Part shown: piece by piece, positions 1 to 8,642 of the stretch | Numbering within the stretch: the stretch's first letter is position 1 | How the letters are laid out: the number at the start of each line of letters is the position of its first letter | Source: Bradyrhizobium campsiandrae | GTDB lineage: Bacteria; Pseudomonadota; Alphaproteobacteria; Rhizobiales; Xanthobacteraceae | Direction: 5' to 3' | Assembly: GCF_014529705.1 (NCBI RefSeq) | Contig: NZ_JAANIH010000004.1 | Location: 166,652-230,651, forward strand | Length of the DNA stretch: 64,000 nucleotides | The notes under the pieces: model-generated | Database searches by the model: none | Seen by the model: the letters and a program-made list of their open reading frames with translations, nothing else | What the model was told of the DNA's origin: nothing | Program-made: the position numbers and the translations under genes

Positions 1-791
1 GCGCGAAGCTCCAGCGTCGGGTGCTTCATGGACGGGCGCATCGCCCACCAGATGTGGCTCTCGTCGGGAATCACGCCGGAGCGCTGCAGGGCGCCGACAT
101 ATTCGTCGTAGTCCTGCCTGTTTTCGAACAGCTCGGGCAGGCCGGTGCGCGGCAGCTCGGAATAGGCCGCCAGACGATAGCCCTTGAGTCCGGTCTTGTG
201 CGAATTCCAGAACGGCGAGGACGCCGCCAGCGCGATGAACAGCGGCAGATGCGGCAGCATGGCCCGCATCACTGCCATCCGTTTCTCGGGATCGGGCAGT
301 TGGACATGCACATGCATGCCGCACATCATGTTGCGGTGGCCGATGCTGCGCAGGTCCTCGATCATCTCCTCATAGCGCGGCTTCGGGCTCGGCTGCGACA
401 TGCGCCAGACGGCGGTCGGATGCGTGCCGCAGGCCATGATCACAAAACCGTATTGGGCGGCGACGTTGGCGACCTCGCGGCGCAGGAATCTCAGCTCCTC
501 CTGCGCGTCATTGACGTCGACGTGAATGTTGGTGGCGACTTCGAGCTGGGATTGCAGCATCTCGCGCATGGCCTGGCCACCGGTCGACCAGCTCGCCGAT
601 TCGAACAGCGCGTCGGGAGTCTGGATCGCGACCTCCAGGGTGCGGCGGTCGGCAAGGAAATATTCCTCCTCGATGCCGAAGGAATATTCGGCCGCCTTGC
701 CGCGTCCGCCGGCAGAGCGAATGACGAGATGCTGCCTGTCATCGGAGGCGTCCAGTCGCAGCAGTTTCAAAACGTCCGAAGCCAATGTCAT
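1..791 (-). CDS. ybdK: YbdK-like carboxylate-amine ligase (3' end cut by window edge)
   Basis: This is the N-terminal 263 codons of a glutamate-cysteine ligase type 2 (YbdK) family protein, running off the left edge of the window. The family performs ATP-dependent ligation of a carboxylate to an amine; the E. coli member has weak glutamate-cysteine ligase activity, and the physiological substrate here is unknown. The hallmark FGIEEEYFL lies at residues 38-46. A conserved block with CGMHVHVQ and the later HIWW and MKHPTLELR strings also fit the family. An in-frame TAA lies eight codons upstream of the chosen ATG, so the start cannot be further out. The long N-terminal lead before FGIEEE is somewhat longer than in many homologues. 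It is divergent from nhaA. Confidence 0.87.
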   Translation of the reverse strand, partial: MTLASDVLKLLRLDASDDRQHLVIRSAGGRGKAAEYSFGIEEEYFLADRRTLEVAIQTPDALFESASWSTGGQAMREMLQSQLEVATNIHVDVNDAQEELRFLRREVANVAAQYGFVIMACGTHPTAVWRMSQPSPKPRYEEMIEDLRSIGHRNMMCGMHVHVQLPDPEKRMAVMRAMLPHLPLFIALAASSPFWNSHKTGLKGYRLAAYSELPRTGLPELFENRQDYDEYVGALQRSGVIPDESHIWWAMRPSMKHPTLELR

Positions 792-1042
792 CGAGCCACC
801 CGGCGGCCATTACCTGCGGGCAATAATCCGTCGCACCGGGGCCGGTTCCGCCTCGGCCCCACCGGAAATTGCAAAGTCGTACGGAACAATTGTCGCACCC
901 GGACGCGCGCGCAATCGGGACGTGGCTCGGCCCCACGGGTTGCGCTCATCTCGCCGCCGTGTAGAACAGGCGCGGGTGCTCGCTGCATGTGGCAGCGACA
1001 GGTCAAGCGATGGTCGGGCCGCCACGCAGGATGCGTGCGCCC
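792..1042. other. Divergent intergenic region ybdK-nhaA
   Basis: About 250 bases between two divergent genes. It holds both promoters, but I see no convincing -35/-10 pair. No hairpin, repeat or further reading frame of note was seen. Confidence 0.5.
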
Positions 1043-2278
1043 ATGAATGATCAATTGCCCGGCCGGCACCTGGCCAAGTCCCCGCTTTTCGTCGCGCGAG
1101 CGCTCTCCACGCTCCGGCACTTTCTGCACGTCGAGGCCGTCAGCGGCGTCGTGCTGCTGCTGGCTGCGGCTGCCGCACTGCTGTGGGCCAACTCGTCCTT
1201 CGCCCATTCGTATCACGAGGCCTGGAACCTTCCGGTTTCGCTTCATCTCGGCGGGTTTGCCTTCGTCAGACCGCTGCATTTCTGGATCAACGATGCGTTG
1301 ATGACGATCTTCTTCCTGGTCGTCGGCATGGAGATCCGTCGGCAAATCCACGAGGGCGCACTGAGCCGATTCGATCAGGCGATTCTGCCGGTGCTGGCGG
1401 CCGTCGGCGGTGTGGTCGTTCCGGCGCTGATCTATTTGAGTTTCAACGCTGTCACGGAACGCAGCCAGGGCTGGGCGATCCCGACCGCGACGGATATCGC
1501 CTTTGCGGTCGGCGTGCTCGCGCTGCTCGGACGATCGATTCCCGGCAATGTGCGGGTGTTTCTACTGGCGCTCGCCATCATCGACGACATCATCGCGGTT
1601 CTCATCATCGCGCTGTTCTACAGCAGCGGACTTGATCCCCATGGTTTCGTCGTCGCCTCGTTCGGCGTGCTGATGGCGCTCGGAATGCAGCGGCTGGGCT
1701 TCGTCTCCGCGTTTGCCTATGTGCTGCCCGCCTTTATCGTGTGGGCCGGGCTCCTCATGGCTGGCGTCCATCCGACGCTTGCGGGCGTCGTGCTGGGCTT
1801 GATCACGCCGGTCCGCTCGGCACAGCCCGAGATCGCACCGCCCGTCATCCGCGTCGAGGCTGCGCTGCATCCCTGGGTCGCTTACGCCATCATGCCGCTG
1901 TTCGCGCTGGCCAATGCCGGCGTTGATCTGCGCAGCGGCGAGTTCATCGGCGGCGCCCAATTCGTGACGCTGGGAATCGGGCTTGCGCTGTGCGCGGGAA
2001 AGCCGATCGGCGTGATCGGGGCGACCTGGCTTGCAGTGCGCCTGGGCGGATGCCGGCTGGCGCCTGATGTGACCTGGGCGGGCATTGGCCTGATCGGACT
2101 CCTTGCCGGAATCGGTTTCACCATGTCGATCTTCATCGCCATGCTCGCGTTCACCGATGAGAGATTGCAGGACGCAGCGAAGTTCGGCGTGCTGCTCGGC
2201 TCGCTGATCTCGGTGACGCTCGGCCTCGGATGGGGTGCGGAATACGCCCAGCGGCAGCGCGCGCCGGGCGATTGCTGA
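1043..2278 (+). CDS. nhaA: Na+/H+ antiporter NhaA
   Basis: Inner-membrane electrogenic antiporter that expels Na+ in exchange for protons and so serves pH and salt homeostasis. At 411 residues it is near the usual NhaA length, with about a dozen hydrophobic segments. The ion-binding region is visible: TATD at residues 148-151 and the paired aspartates of the AIIDDI motif at 181-182, the residues that bind Na+/H+ in this family. The ATG at 1043 is preferred over an in-frame ATG at 989, because residues 1-18 of the longer form are Arg/Gly-rich and unlike NhaA. The gene stands alone and converges on the peroxiredoxin-like gene. Assignment is confident; nothing shows how it is regulated. Confidence 0.95.
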   Translation: MNDQLPGRHLAKSPLFVARALSTLRHFLHVEAVSGVVLLLAAAAALLWANSSFAHSYHEAWNLPVSLHLGGFAFVRPLHFWINDALMTIFFLVVGMEIRRQIHEGALSRFDQAILPVLAAVGGVVVPALIYLSFNAVTERSQGWAIPTATDIAFAVGVLALLGRSIPGNVRVFLLALAIIDDIIAVLIIALFYSSGLDPHGFVVASFGVLMALGMQRLGFVSAFAYVLPAFIVWAGLLMAGVHPTLAGVVLGLITPVRSAQPEIAPPVIRVEAALHPWVAYAIMPLFALANAGVDLRSGEFIGGAQFVTLGIGLALCAGKPIGVIGATWLAVRLGGCRLAPDVTWAGIGLIGLLAGIGFTMSIFIAMLAFTDERLQDAAKFGVLLGSLISVTLGLGWGAEYAQRQRAPGDC

Positions 2279-2299
2279 CGCGGCGCTGCGGCTGCGTCA
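2276..2299. terminator. Possible short hairpin between convergent genes
   Basis: A 6-bp inverted repeat (TGACGC and GCGTCA, 12-nt loop) overlaps the nhaA stop codon in the 33-bp gap to the convergent gene. It has no T-run, so it is only a weak candidate for a shared terminator. Confidence 0.25.
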
Positions 2300-2311
2300 A
2301 TGGCAGCGGGA

Positions 2312-2905
2312 TCAATGTTCGCCCAGCGTTTCGACGTAGGCCTTGCCGTAGGGATAAAAGTGCTCCTTGCGGCCCTGATCCCAGAGCGCCCTGAAGCCCG
2401 GCGCGGTGATGTCCCAATCCGGACGGCAGATCATGCTGACCGCCCTGAGATCCTGGCGAAGCTCCTCGACGGTGGGACGTCCGAAGAACCAGTAGCCATT
2501 GTAGATCTTGTGGATGCGCAAGGAGGGCTCGAGCACGATGACATGCGGGATCATCGGGTTGTGGACGGGATCGGTGTATTCGGCGATGTCGAGATCCTTC
2601 TGGATGATCCGCCTGGAATCTGACAGGAACGGCCAATGCGCGCCGGCGCCGGTTCGGTATTCGTTGGTCTGGGTGATGGTGTCGGTGGTGATCGTGACCA
2701 GCCGGCAATAACCGACCTCCATCTCCCGATGAAGCTGCAACAGGCCTTCGGTCTGGCGGCGGTCCTTTGGACAGAAGCCGCCACGGCCGAGCACGAGCAC
2801 CATCGGGCCGCCGCCCTGCAATTCGGAGAGCTTGCGGTGCTTTCCGGTGTGGTCGCTGAGCTCGTAATCCGGGAAGGTCGCCCCCGGCACCATGTCAGTT
2901 CGCAT
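2312..2905 (-). CDS. Peroxiredoxin-like (AhpC/TSA fold) redoxin protein
   Basis: A 197-residue thioredoxin-fold protein of the AhpC/TSA class. The putative peroxidatic cysteine is C45 in RGGFCPKDRRQ, within the beta-strand/helix setting expected of the family (VLVLGRGGFCP). The usual Thr-x-x-Cys peroxiredoxin triad is altered (Gly-Gly-Phe-Cys), so true peroxidase activity is uncertain. No signal peptide is seen, so it is probably cytoplasmic. A good ribosome-binding site (AGGAG) precedes the ATG. It begins 16 bases after the stop of the MOSC/reductase fusion gene on the same strand, so the two are probably co-transcribed, suggesting a shared redox role. Confidence 0.82.
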   Translation of the reverse strand: MRTDMVPGATFPDYELSDHTGKHRKLSELQGGGPMVLVLGRGGFCPKDRRQTEGLLQLHREMEVGYCRLVTITTDTITQTNEYRTGAGAHWPFLSDSRRIIQKDLDIAEYTDPVHNPMIPHVIVLEPSLRIHKIYNGYWFFGRPTVEELRQDLRAVSMICRPDWDITAPGFRALWDQGRKEHFYPYGKAYVETLGEH

Positions 2906-2921
2906 CAGGCTCTCCTGTGTC

Positions 2922-4676
2922 CTAGAGATCGACGACGATGTCGCCGCGCGGCCGCGCGCAGCAGATCAGGACATTGCCGTCTGCCGGTGCGTCGAGCGGG
3001 TCGGGCTGATAGCTGACCTCGCCCGCAATGAGGCCGCTTTCGCAGTTGTGGCACACCCCCGTCCGGCATGACCAGCGCACGGAGACGTCGCAGGCTTCGG
3101 CCAGTTCGAGCAGGCTGGCGTATGACGGTCCCCAACAGACATTCAGGCCGCTGCGGGCGAAGGACACCATCGGTCCCGGGCCCGGTGCACCAGCCGGCGC
3201 GTGCGCGAGCCGCTTCGGCGGAGCGGCGATGCCGGGTGTGAGGGATGGCCCGGCGCCGAACAGCTCGGTGTGGATGCGATCGGGCGTGACGCTCCACGCA
3301 CGGAGGCCGCTCGTGAGCTCGCTCATGAACCCGGCCGGTCCGCAAAGATAGAAATCGGCGTCCTGCGGCACGTTGATGTGCTGCAGCAGAGGCAGGTCCA
3401 GGTGTCCTGAGCTGTCGAAATCGACGCCGCGGCGATCGCCCGGGTCGGGGCTGCTGTAGCAGACGTGGCTGTGATGGTGAGGAAGCCCTGCCATCATTGC
3501 TCGCACCTCGGCGGCGAATGCATGTTCGCGACCATTGCGGGCGCCGTGCAGCCACCAGATGTCCCGCTGCGATTGCTCCTGCGCGAGCGCGCCAAGCATG
3601 GCGAGCACTGGTGTCGCGCCAATCCCGGCACTCAATAGGACGATAGGCCGCGTGCCTGGCTGGAGCGTGAAACTGCCGCGCGGCGCACCGAGCTGCACGA
3701 CATCGCCCGGCCGGAGCTCATCGGCGATGTAGGTGCTGGCGATGCCGTGGGCTTCGCGTTTGACGCTGAGGCGATAGGACGCCGCATCGGAGTGGCTCGA
3801 CAGCGAATAGCTGCGGGTGATTGCAGGCCTCGCGGAAGGTCCGAGCCTGATGGTGACGAACTGACCGGGCAGGGCGGCGGCAAAGGGCTGTCCGTCCGCG
3901 GGTTCGAGCAGCAGCGATGTCACGTCATCGCTTTCGGCGATCTTGCCCGAGACGCGAAACGGCCGGAAGCCGCGCCAGGCCGGAGGCGGGACCGCGGCCG
4001 GGCCGAGGCCGGCATTTCCGCCCGTCGCATTGTTTGTTTGCGCGAGCAGCGCCTCGAACGAATGGCGCCAGCCGCGGCTTAGTGCCGGAATCCGCAACGC
4101 GCGTTCGAGGCGATCGGGCTGATGCGGAGGCAAATAGAGCAGCGCGTTGATCTCGGATACGCTCATGCCCTCAGGGCCGGCGGCAACGCGCGCGATCTCG
4201 TCACCAGCTTCGACGTCGCCTTCCTCGATCACACGAAAATAGAACCCGGGCCGGCCGTGCTTGACCAGCAGCGCGGCCATGTCCGGCTCCTCCATGCGAA
4301 TGCCAAGGCGATAACAAGTGACGCGCGGCTGCGTCACCTCGAACAGGGCCGAGCCGATTCTATAGCGATCGCCGATGCAAACTTCGGTATCGGCGAGACC
4401 TTCGACGGTGAAGTTCTCGCCGAATTGACCGGGAACGAAGTTCGAGCGGCCGAGATGTGCCTGCCAGTAACGATAGGAGTCCTCCTGATAGACGTACACG
4501 GCGCGCTGTTCGCCGCCATGACCCGCCGTATCGCCTTGGCCGTCGCCCTCGATGTTGAGCCGGCGCACGCTGCGTGGGCCTTTGACGGGAGCCTTCCAGA
4601 TGCCGGTATGAACGGTCCTGCCCTGCCAGGCGACGTCGCGCGGCAAGCCGACATTGACGGACAGCAATCGTGCCAT
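2922..4676 (-). CDS. MOSC - ferredoxin reductase - [2Fe-2S] fusion oxidoreductase
   Basis: A 584-residue fusion. Residues 1-165 form a MOSC domain of the YiiM type (GHGG at 52-55; candidate molybdenum-ligand C121 in RVTCYRLG). Next comes a short helical YiiM 3-alpha segment (about 170-215). Residues 237-470 are a flavodoxin-reductase-like module with the flavin motif RSYS and the nucleotide-binding GIGATP. The C-terminus is a plant-type [2Fe-2S] domain with C537, C542, C545 and a CC pair at 572-573. E. coli YiiM reduces N-hydroxylated compounds and needs separate electron donors, so this architecture would be self-sufficient from NAD(P)H. That is inference from domain content. Substrate unknown; cytoplasmic. 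It leads a probable two-gene operon with the peroxiredoxin-like gene. Confidence 0.9.
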   Translation of the reverse strand: MARLLSVNVGLPRDVAWQGRTVHTGIWKAPVKGPRSVRRLNIEGDGQGDTAGHGGEQRAVYVYQEDSYRYWQAHLGRSNFVPGQFGENFTVEGLADTEVCIGDRYRIGSALFEVTQPRVTCYRLGIRMEEPDMAALLVKHGRPGFYFRVIEEGDVEAGDEIARVAAGPEGMSVSEINALLYLPPHQPDRLERALRIPALSRGWRHSFEALLAQTNNATGGNAGLGPAAVPPPAWRGFRPFRVSGKIAESDDVTSLLLEPADGQPFAAALPGQFVTIRLGPSARPAITRSYSLSSHSDAASYRLSVKREAHGIASTYIADELRPGDVVQLGAPRGSFTLQPGTRPIVLLSAGIGATPVLAMLGALAQEQSQRDIWWLHGARNGREHAFAAEVRAMMAGLPHHHSHVCYSSPDPGDRRGVDFDSSGHLDLPLLQHINVPQDADFYLCGPAGFMSELTSGLRAWSVTPDRIHTELFGAGPSLTPGIAAPPKRLAHAPAGAPGPGPMVSFARSGLNVCWGPSYASLLELAEACDVSVRWSCRTGVCHNCESGLIAGEVSYQPDPLDAPADGNVLICCARPRGDIVVDL

Positions 4677-4695
4677 AAGCGTTCCCCGGTGCGAT

Positions 4696-4724
4696 CGGTA
4701 CGGCGAATTAACATCGCCGTACCG
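4696..4724. promoter_or_regulatory. Perfect 11-bp inverted repeat upstream of MOSC fusion gene
   Basis: Arms CGGTACGGCGA (4696-4706) and TCGCCGTACCG (4714-4724) are perfect reverse complements around a 7-base AT-rich loop. The near edge is 20 bases from the start codon of the minus-strand fusion gene. It could be a repressor operator or a 5'-leader hairpin; the sequence alone does not separate these. Confidence 0.5.
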
Positions 4725-4847
4725 TCACTCTGCATTCTCGTCGGCTTTTTGGCCTGTTAGTCGTTGTTAGACGTTGCGAGAGCAGCCTTGCCGCGCGTTG
4801 CCTCGGTTCCGATTTAGGCAGCAGGGCTGCAAGGCGGGAGATCTGCG

Positions 4848-5228
4848 ATGGATGACCAGGTCAAATTGACGGCGATCCAGCGGCATTGGGACGCATCGGA
4901 CGCAAACGATTTCGAAGTCGAGCATGACATCTATCGCGACGACGCCGTGCTCGACTATCCCCAATCCGGCGAGCGCATTCGCGGCCGCAGGAACATTCAG
5001 GAGAGCCGCTTCGTGCAGCCGAACAAGAAGCGCTTCACGGTGCGACGGATCGTCGGCCGCGGCGATCTCTGGGTGAGCGAAATTGTCCTGACCTATGACG
5101 GCGAGCCGTCCTACGTCGTCAGCATCATGGAATTTCGCGACGGACTGGTGGCGCATGAAACGCAGTATTTCGGCGCCAGGTTCGATCCGGCGCCGTCGCG
5201 CGCGCATCTCGTGGAGCAGGCGGGATAG
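4848..5228 (+). CDS. NTF2/SnoaL-like small protein
   Basis: A 126-residue protein with the features of the NTF2-like (SnoaL) cone fold. It has an N-terminal helix with a QRHWDASDANDFE stretch, then DIYRDDAVLDYPQSGERI, and later MEFRDGLVAHETQYF, the strand pattern seen in nuclear transport factor 2 family proteins of rhizobia. These are small ligand-binding or enzymatic folds; no substrate can be inferred. A GGGAG site sits eight bases before the ATG. It is divergent from the MOSC fusion operon. Confidence 0.85.
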   Translation: MDDQVKLTAIQRHWDASDANDFEVEHDIYRDDAVLDYPQSGERIRGRRNIQESRFVQPNKKRFTVRRIVGRGDLWVSEIVLTYDGEPSYVVSIMEFRDGLVAHETQYFGARFDPAPSRAHLVEQAG

Positions 5229-5535
5229 ATCGGCATATTCCGCGATTGCTTCGCTGCGCTCGCAAGGGCGACTTGCATGGAACTCCGATGCGGCGGCTGG
5301 TCGCAGCAATGTCGACTTGATTCCGTGCCGCCCGGCTTTATCTCTGAAGAGAACAAGAATCCGGGCCCCTCTGGCGAGGACGCCGACCATGTCGGCAAAA
5401 CCTCGCGATGTCGGATGACCTGTCCCGCGCGAATGCGATGGATCGGCCGATTGTCGGGCCTTCTTGAGTTCCCTCCGACCCAATCGTCCCCCATCGCAGC
5501 TCCCTGCGGCCATTTCGCAAGATCGAGGAGCGACG
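5229..5535. other. Intergenic region with a degenerate palindromic-element arm
   Basis: 307 bases with no credible gene. At 5244-5266 (GATTGCTTCGCTGCGCTCGC...) it carries a decayed copy of one arm of the palindromic element found intact at 60168-60247. The promoter of the downstream TerB-like operon should lie in the second half, but no clear -35/-10 is visible. Confidence 0.5.
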
Positions 5536-5997
5536 ATGACTGACGCCAACACTTCCGCCCCCATCGAGATCGAGATCACCGAGCCGCGCAGCTTCAACGA
5601 ACAGGCTGCCGTTGCGCTGGTCATTGCCGGCGCGCTGGTCGCCGTAGCCGATCGGCGTGTCTCACCGGTCGAGCGCGACGAGGTGATCCGCTTCATCAGG
5701 GAGCGCGGATTGGCCCCGCATATCGGCGATGACCGCCTACTTGCGATGTTCGACGAACTGGCGGAACGGCTCGAGGAGCCGGACTTTGCCAACGTCGTGA
5801 TCGACACGCTGCGGCCGGTCTCCGACCTGCCGCTGTCGTCCCATCTCATCGAGCTGTCGGAGCGCGTTGCAGCCGCGGACGAGGACGTGCATCCGCATGA
5901 GGTGCAGGCGATCAAGCTGCTGCGCCTGCTGACGCTGGTGCTGCCACGCGCGAAGCCGGTCGGGCCGATGGCGGTCGGCGCGGCTTCAAGGGAATGA
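5536..5997 (+). CDS. TerB-like (tellurite resistance family) protein
   Basis: A 153-residue helical protein resembling the TerB domain, the all-helical metal-associated module of tellurite-resistance-type gene sets. Typical features are ALVIAGALVAVADRRVSPVERDEV near the N-terminus and a second repeat ELSERVAAADEDVHPHEVQ, both with the acidic residues that bind metal in TerB. The ATG at 5536 is chosen because GAGGAG sits just upstream; an in-frame start at 5464 would add an unlikely extension. Its stop overlaps the start of the next gene by four bases, marking the head of an operon with a small membrane protein, a TerC-like protein and a YqhA-like protein. Function in this setting is unknown. 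Confidence 0.82.
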   Translation: MTDANTSAPIEIEITEPRSFNEQAAVALVIAGALVAVADRRVSPVERDEVIRFIRERGLAPHIGDDRLLAMFDELAERLEEPDFANVVIDTLRPVSDLPLSSHLIELSERVAAADEDVHPHEVQAIKLLRLLTLVLPRAKPVGPMAVGAASRE

Positions 5998-6353
5998 TCA
6001 TGGGCGCAACCTCGGACGAGCAGGCGAGGAGATCGAAGGACGCCACCGGCCAGCCGGCCGGAGGCGACCCGCGCCTCGACGCGCTGGTCCAACGGCTGCC
6101 GCCGCGACTTGCCGGCACCGTCGATTATCTCCTGCAACCCTCCAGCCGTTGGGTCCGGATTCCCGCAGGGGGATTGCTCGTCGTCGGCGGCGTGCTGTCC
6201 TTCCTGCCGGTGCTTGGCGTCTGGATGCTGCCGCTCGGCCTTGCGCTCCTCGCCGAGGACGTGCCGGCGCTGCGCGCGTCGCGCTCGAAGGTCTTCGACT
6301 GGATCGAGCGCCGCAAGCCGCACTGGCTGGATACGTCCGCTTCGAAAAAATGA
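5994..6353 (+). CDS. Small membrane protein in TerB/TerC-like operon
   Basis: 119 residues, translationally coupled to the TerB-like gene by an ATGA overlap. The N-terminal ~50 residues are polar. One or two closely spaced hydrophobic segments follow (about residues 56-88, VRIPAGGLLVVGGVLSFLPV then LGVWMLPLGLALLAEDVP), and the tail is basic. It does not match a named family that I recognise, although proteins with this layout occur beside TerC homologues in Bradyrhizobium-like genomes. Likely inner membrane; a role with its operon neighbours is inferred from coupling only. Confidence 0.75.
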   Translation: MIMGATSDEQARRSKDATGQPAGGDPRLDALVQRLPPRLAGTVDYLLQPSSRWVRIPAGGLLVVGGVLSFLPVLGVWMLPLGLALLAEDVPALRASRSKVFDWIERRKPHWLDTSASKK

Positions 6354-6359
6354 CCAGAC

Positions 6360-6989
6360 ATGACTGAACTCATCACTGCCGATGCGCTGACCGCGCTGCT
6401 CCAGGTCGTTCTGATCGATCTCGTGCTCGCCGGCGACAATGCCGTGGTCATCGGCCTCGCCGCGGCGGGCCTTGCGGCCGAGCAGCGCCGCCGCGCCATC
6501 GTCGTCGGCATCATCGCGGCCACCGGCTTGCGCATCCTCTTTGCCGGCGTCGCGACCCAGCTTCTGCAGGTTATCGGCCTGCTGCTTGCCGGCGGCGTGC
6601 TGCTGCTATGGGTGTGCTGGAAGATGTGGCGCGAGCTGCGGGAGCATGCCGGGGAGCTCGCGCTCAGCCACGGCGGCGGTGGAAGCGCCGCGCCGGCGCC
6701 GCGCAAGACGTTCGGCCAGGCGGCGATGCAGATCGTCGCAGCCGACGTCTCGATGTCGCTCGACAACGTGCTCGCGGTCGCAGGCGCCGCGCGTGAGCAT
6801 CCTTACATCCTGGTGTTCGGCCTGTTGCTGTCGGTCGCGCTGATGGGGATCGCCGCCGACCTGCTCGGTCGCGTGCTCCAGAAGCAGCGATGGATCGCCT
6901 ATGCCGGCCTTGCCATCATCGTCTACGTCGCCTTCGAGATGATCTATCGCGGCTCGCTCGAGCTCGCGCCTGTCATCGCAAGTCTCTAA
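6360..6989 (+). CDS. TerC/YjbE-family integral membrane protein
   Basis: A 209-residue inner-membrane protein of the TerC family (YjbE branch), with six to seven hydrophobic segments. The two signature acidic motifs in membrane helices are present: LAGDNAVVIGLA (D26, N27) and SLDNVLAVAG in the second half. These aspartates are thought to carry metal ions. Family members have been linked to manganese export and metalation of secreted proteins, and older members to tellurite resistance. A soluble Gly/His/Pro-rich loop around residues 95-115 joins the two halves. It follows the small membrane protein by six bases, so it belongs to the same operon. No manganese riboswitch was recognised upstream. 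Confidence 0.9.
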   Translation: MTELITADALTALLQVVLIDLVLAGDNAVVIGLAAAGLAAEQRRRAIVVGIIAATGLRILFAGVATQLLQVIGLLLAGGVLLLWVCWKMWRELREHAGELALSHGGGGSAAPAPRKTFGQAAMQIVAADVSMSLDNVLAVAGAAREHPYILVFGLLLSVALMGIAADLLGRVLQKQRWIAYAGLAIIVYVAFEMIYRGSLELAPVIASL

Positions 6990-7019
6990 AGCCCGCCTCA
7001 GCCTTCTCTGGAGTCATCG

Positions 7020-7592
7020 ATGTCGTCCGAACCCAAAGCACCTTTGGCTAACCCGCCGGTCGGCCTGTTTCCGCGGCTGATCTTCGGCTCGCGCTGGCTG
7101 CAATTGCCGCTTTATGTCGGCCTCATCGTCGCGCAGGCGGTCTATGTGCTGCTGTTTCTGAAGGAGCTCTGGCACCTGGTCGCGCATTCGTTCGACGCCA
7201 GCGAGCAGCAGATCATGCTGGTCGTGCTCGGACTGATCGACGTCGTCATGATCTCGAACCTGCTCGTGATGGTAATCGTCGGCGGCTACGAGACCTTCGT
7301 CTCGCGGCTGAACCTGCGCGGCCATCCGGACGAGCCGGAGTGGCTGAGCCACGTCAACGCCAGCGTGCTCAAGATCAAGCTTGCGATGGCGATCGTCGGC
7401 ATCTCCTCGATCTCGCTGCTGAGGACGTTCATAGAGGCCGGCAATCTCGGCACCACGCGCAGCAATTTCACCGAGACCGGCGTGATGTGGCAGGTGCTGA
7501 TCCATCTGACATTCATCATCTCGGCGATCGGCATCGCCTGGGTCGACCGCCTCAGCGACAACGGCCATCGCAAGGAAGCCGGTCAGCACTGA
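7020..7592 (+). CDS. UPF0114 / YqhA family membrane protein
   Basis: 190 residues with four hydrophobic segments and the strongly conserved family strings VMISNLLVMVIVGGYETFVS and WLSHVNA. It fits the UPF0114 (YqhA) family of inner-membrane proteins, which has no settled biochemical function. A GGAG ribosome-binding site is located seven bases upstream of the ATG. It starts 30 bases after the TerC-like gene and is probably the last member of that operon. It converges on the AraC-type regulator with 23 bases between stops. Confidence 0.9.
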   Translation: MSSEPKAPLANPPVGLFPRLIFGSRWLQLPLYVGLIVAQAVYVLLFLKELWHLVAHSFDASEQQIMLVVLGLIDVVMISNLLVMVIVGGYETFVSRLNLRGHPDEPEWLSHVNASVLKIKLAMAIVGISSISLLRTFIEAGNLGTTRSNFTETGVMWQVLIHLTFIISAIGIAWVDRLSDNGHRKEAGQH

Positions 7593-7615
7593 GGACGTGC
7601 AGTCGTGTCGATAAA

Positions 7616-8557
7616 CTAGCGCCCGCGCATCAGCGTCTCGGACGGCGCCTCGCCGAAGGCACGCTTGTAGCCCATCGCGAAGTCGCCGAGATGCCAGAAG
7701 CCGTTGGCGAGTGCGGCGGCTCTCACCGTCAAGCCGCTGGCCCCCGTCATGAGCTGGACGCGAACGGCCCACATCCGCTTGAGACGCAGATAGTGGTGCA
7801 GGCTCACGCCGTGCACGACCTGCATCGCAGTCTGGAGCGTACGCGCGGACACGCCGAGCGCGGTGGCGAGATCGTCGCTGTAGAGCGGCTGGTTGCCGAA
7901 CAGCTCGACGACCTCCTCGAGCCGTGCGATCAGCCTGCGATGCTTGTCGAACGTACCGGGACGTGCCGTGTGTGCGTTGGCCGGCAGCAAAATCGCGTCG
8001 AAGGCCGCGAGCAGCGTTTCCTGGATCGGGCGATGCAGCGCCTCGAACTGCCTGGGATCGTCGCATGCCGACGCCTGCGTGAACATCTCCAGAAAGACGG
8101 CGCGCAGACGCGCCATCGGATCGTCCTGCGTATGGACATAAGCGAGGCCGGTGTCGAAGTCCGCCCATCCGCGATGCCGCATGTCCGAGTTGAAGCGCAC
8201 CATGAGATAGGTGTTGGGACGATGTTCGATCGACTCGACCGGGGCCTTGCCACGGATCACGCCGATCGTCGAGCCGTCGACCTCGCGGCCGTTGGCAATG
8301 GAGTGGAAGTCGAGCGGGACAACGAGACCGACGCCGTGGTCGGTGCCGATCTCGGCTTCGAACCGCCGCGCAAAGGCGCGCTGCAGTACAAACAGCCCGT
8401 TCTGTAGCGGCAGGATGGCGCGCGACAGCGAGAATTCGCGCGGCCGAAGCGGCGTAGAGGTGCCGATGCCGAGCACCTCGTTGGCGCGAAACTCGCTGAA
8501 ATCCGTGAAACGCTCGATGTTCAGGACGCGCGATGGCTTCAGCCGATGAACCGGCAT
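7616..8557 (-). CDS. AraC-family transcriptional regulator
   Basis: 313 residues. The C-terminal 100 residues form the AraC/XylS double helix-turn-helix domain: the first helix pair around YSDDLATALGVSARTLQ and the second around AALANGFWHLGDFAMGYKRAFGEAPSE, the canonical end of the family. The N-terminal part resembles the ligand/cupin-like region of AraC-binding-domain regulators (VPLDFHSIANG). The effector is unknown. It lies 101 bases downstream of a LysR regulator on the same strand, and a perfect 12-bp palindrome sits in that gap. No obvious target gene adjoins it, so it may be self-regulated or act at a distance. Confidence 0.9.
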   Translation of the reverse strand: MPVHRLKPSRVLNIERFTDFSEFRANEVLGIGTSTPLRPREFSLSRAILPLQNGLFVLQRAFARRFEAEIGTDHGVGLVVPLDFHSIANGREVDGSTIGVIRGKAPVESIEHRPNTYLMVRFNSDMRHRGWADFDTGLAYVHTQDDPMARLRAVFLEMFTQASACDDPRQFEALHRPIQETLLAAFDAILLPANAHTARPGTFDKHRRLIARLEEVVELFGNQPLYSDDLATALGVSARTLQTAMQVVHGVSLHHYLRLKRMWAVRVQLMTGASGLTVRAAALANGFWHLGDFAMGYKRAFGEAPSETLMRGR

Positions 8558-8642
8558 GTCGGGGATCCTAGGGGCAAGCGGCAGCTGGCTGAATCCCCAA
8601 CGGATACCAACGCCGGACGATCGGCCATATTCCGGAAAACTA

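Noticed and set aside
5229..6359. Manganese (yybP-ykoY) riboswitch before the TerC-like gene
   Set aside because: The gap before terC is six bases, and the region before the operon has no conserved riboswitch elements that I can recognise.
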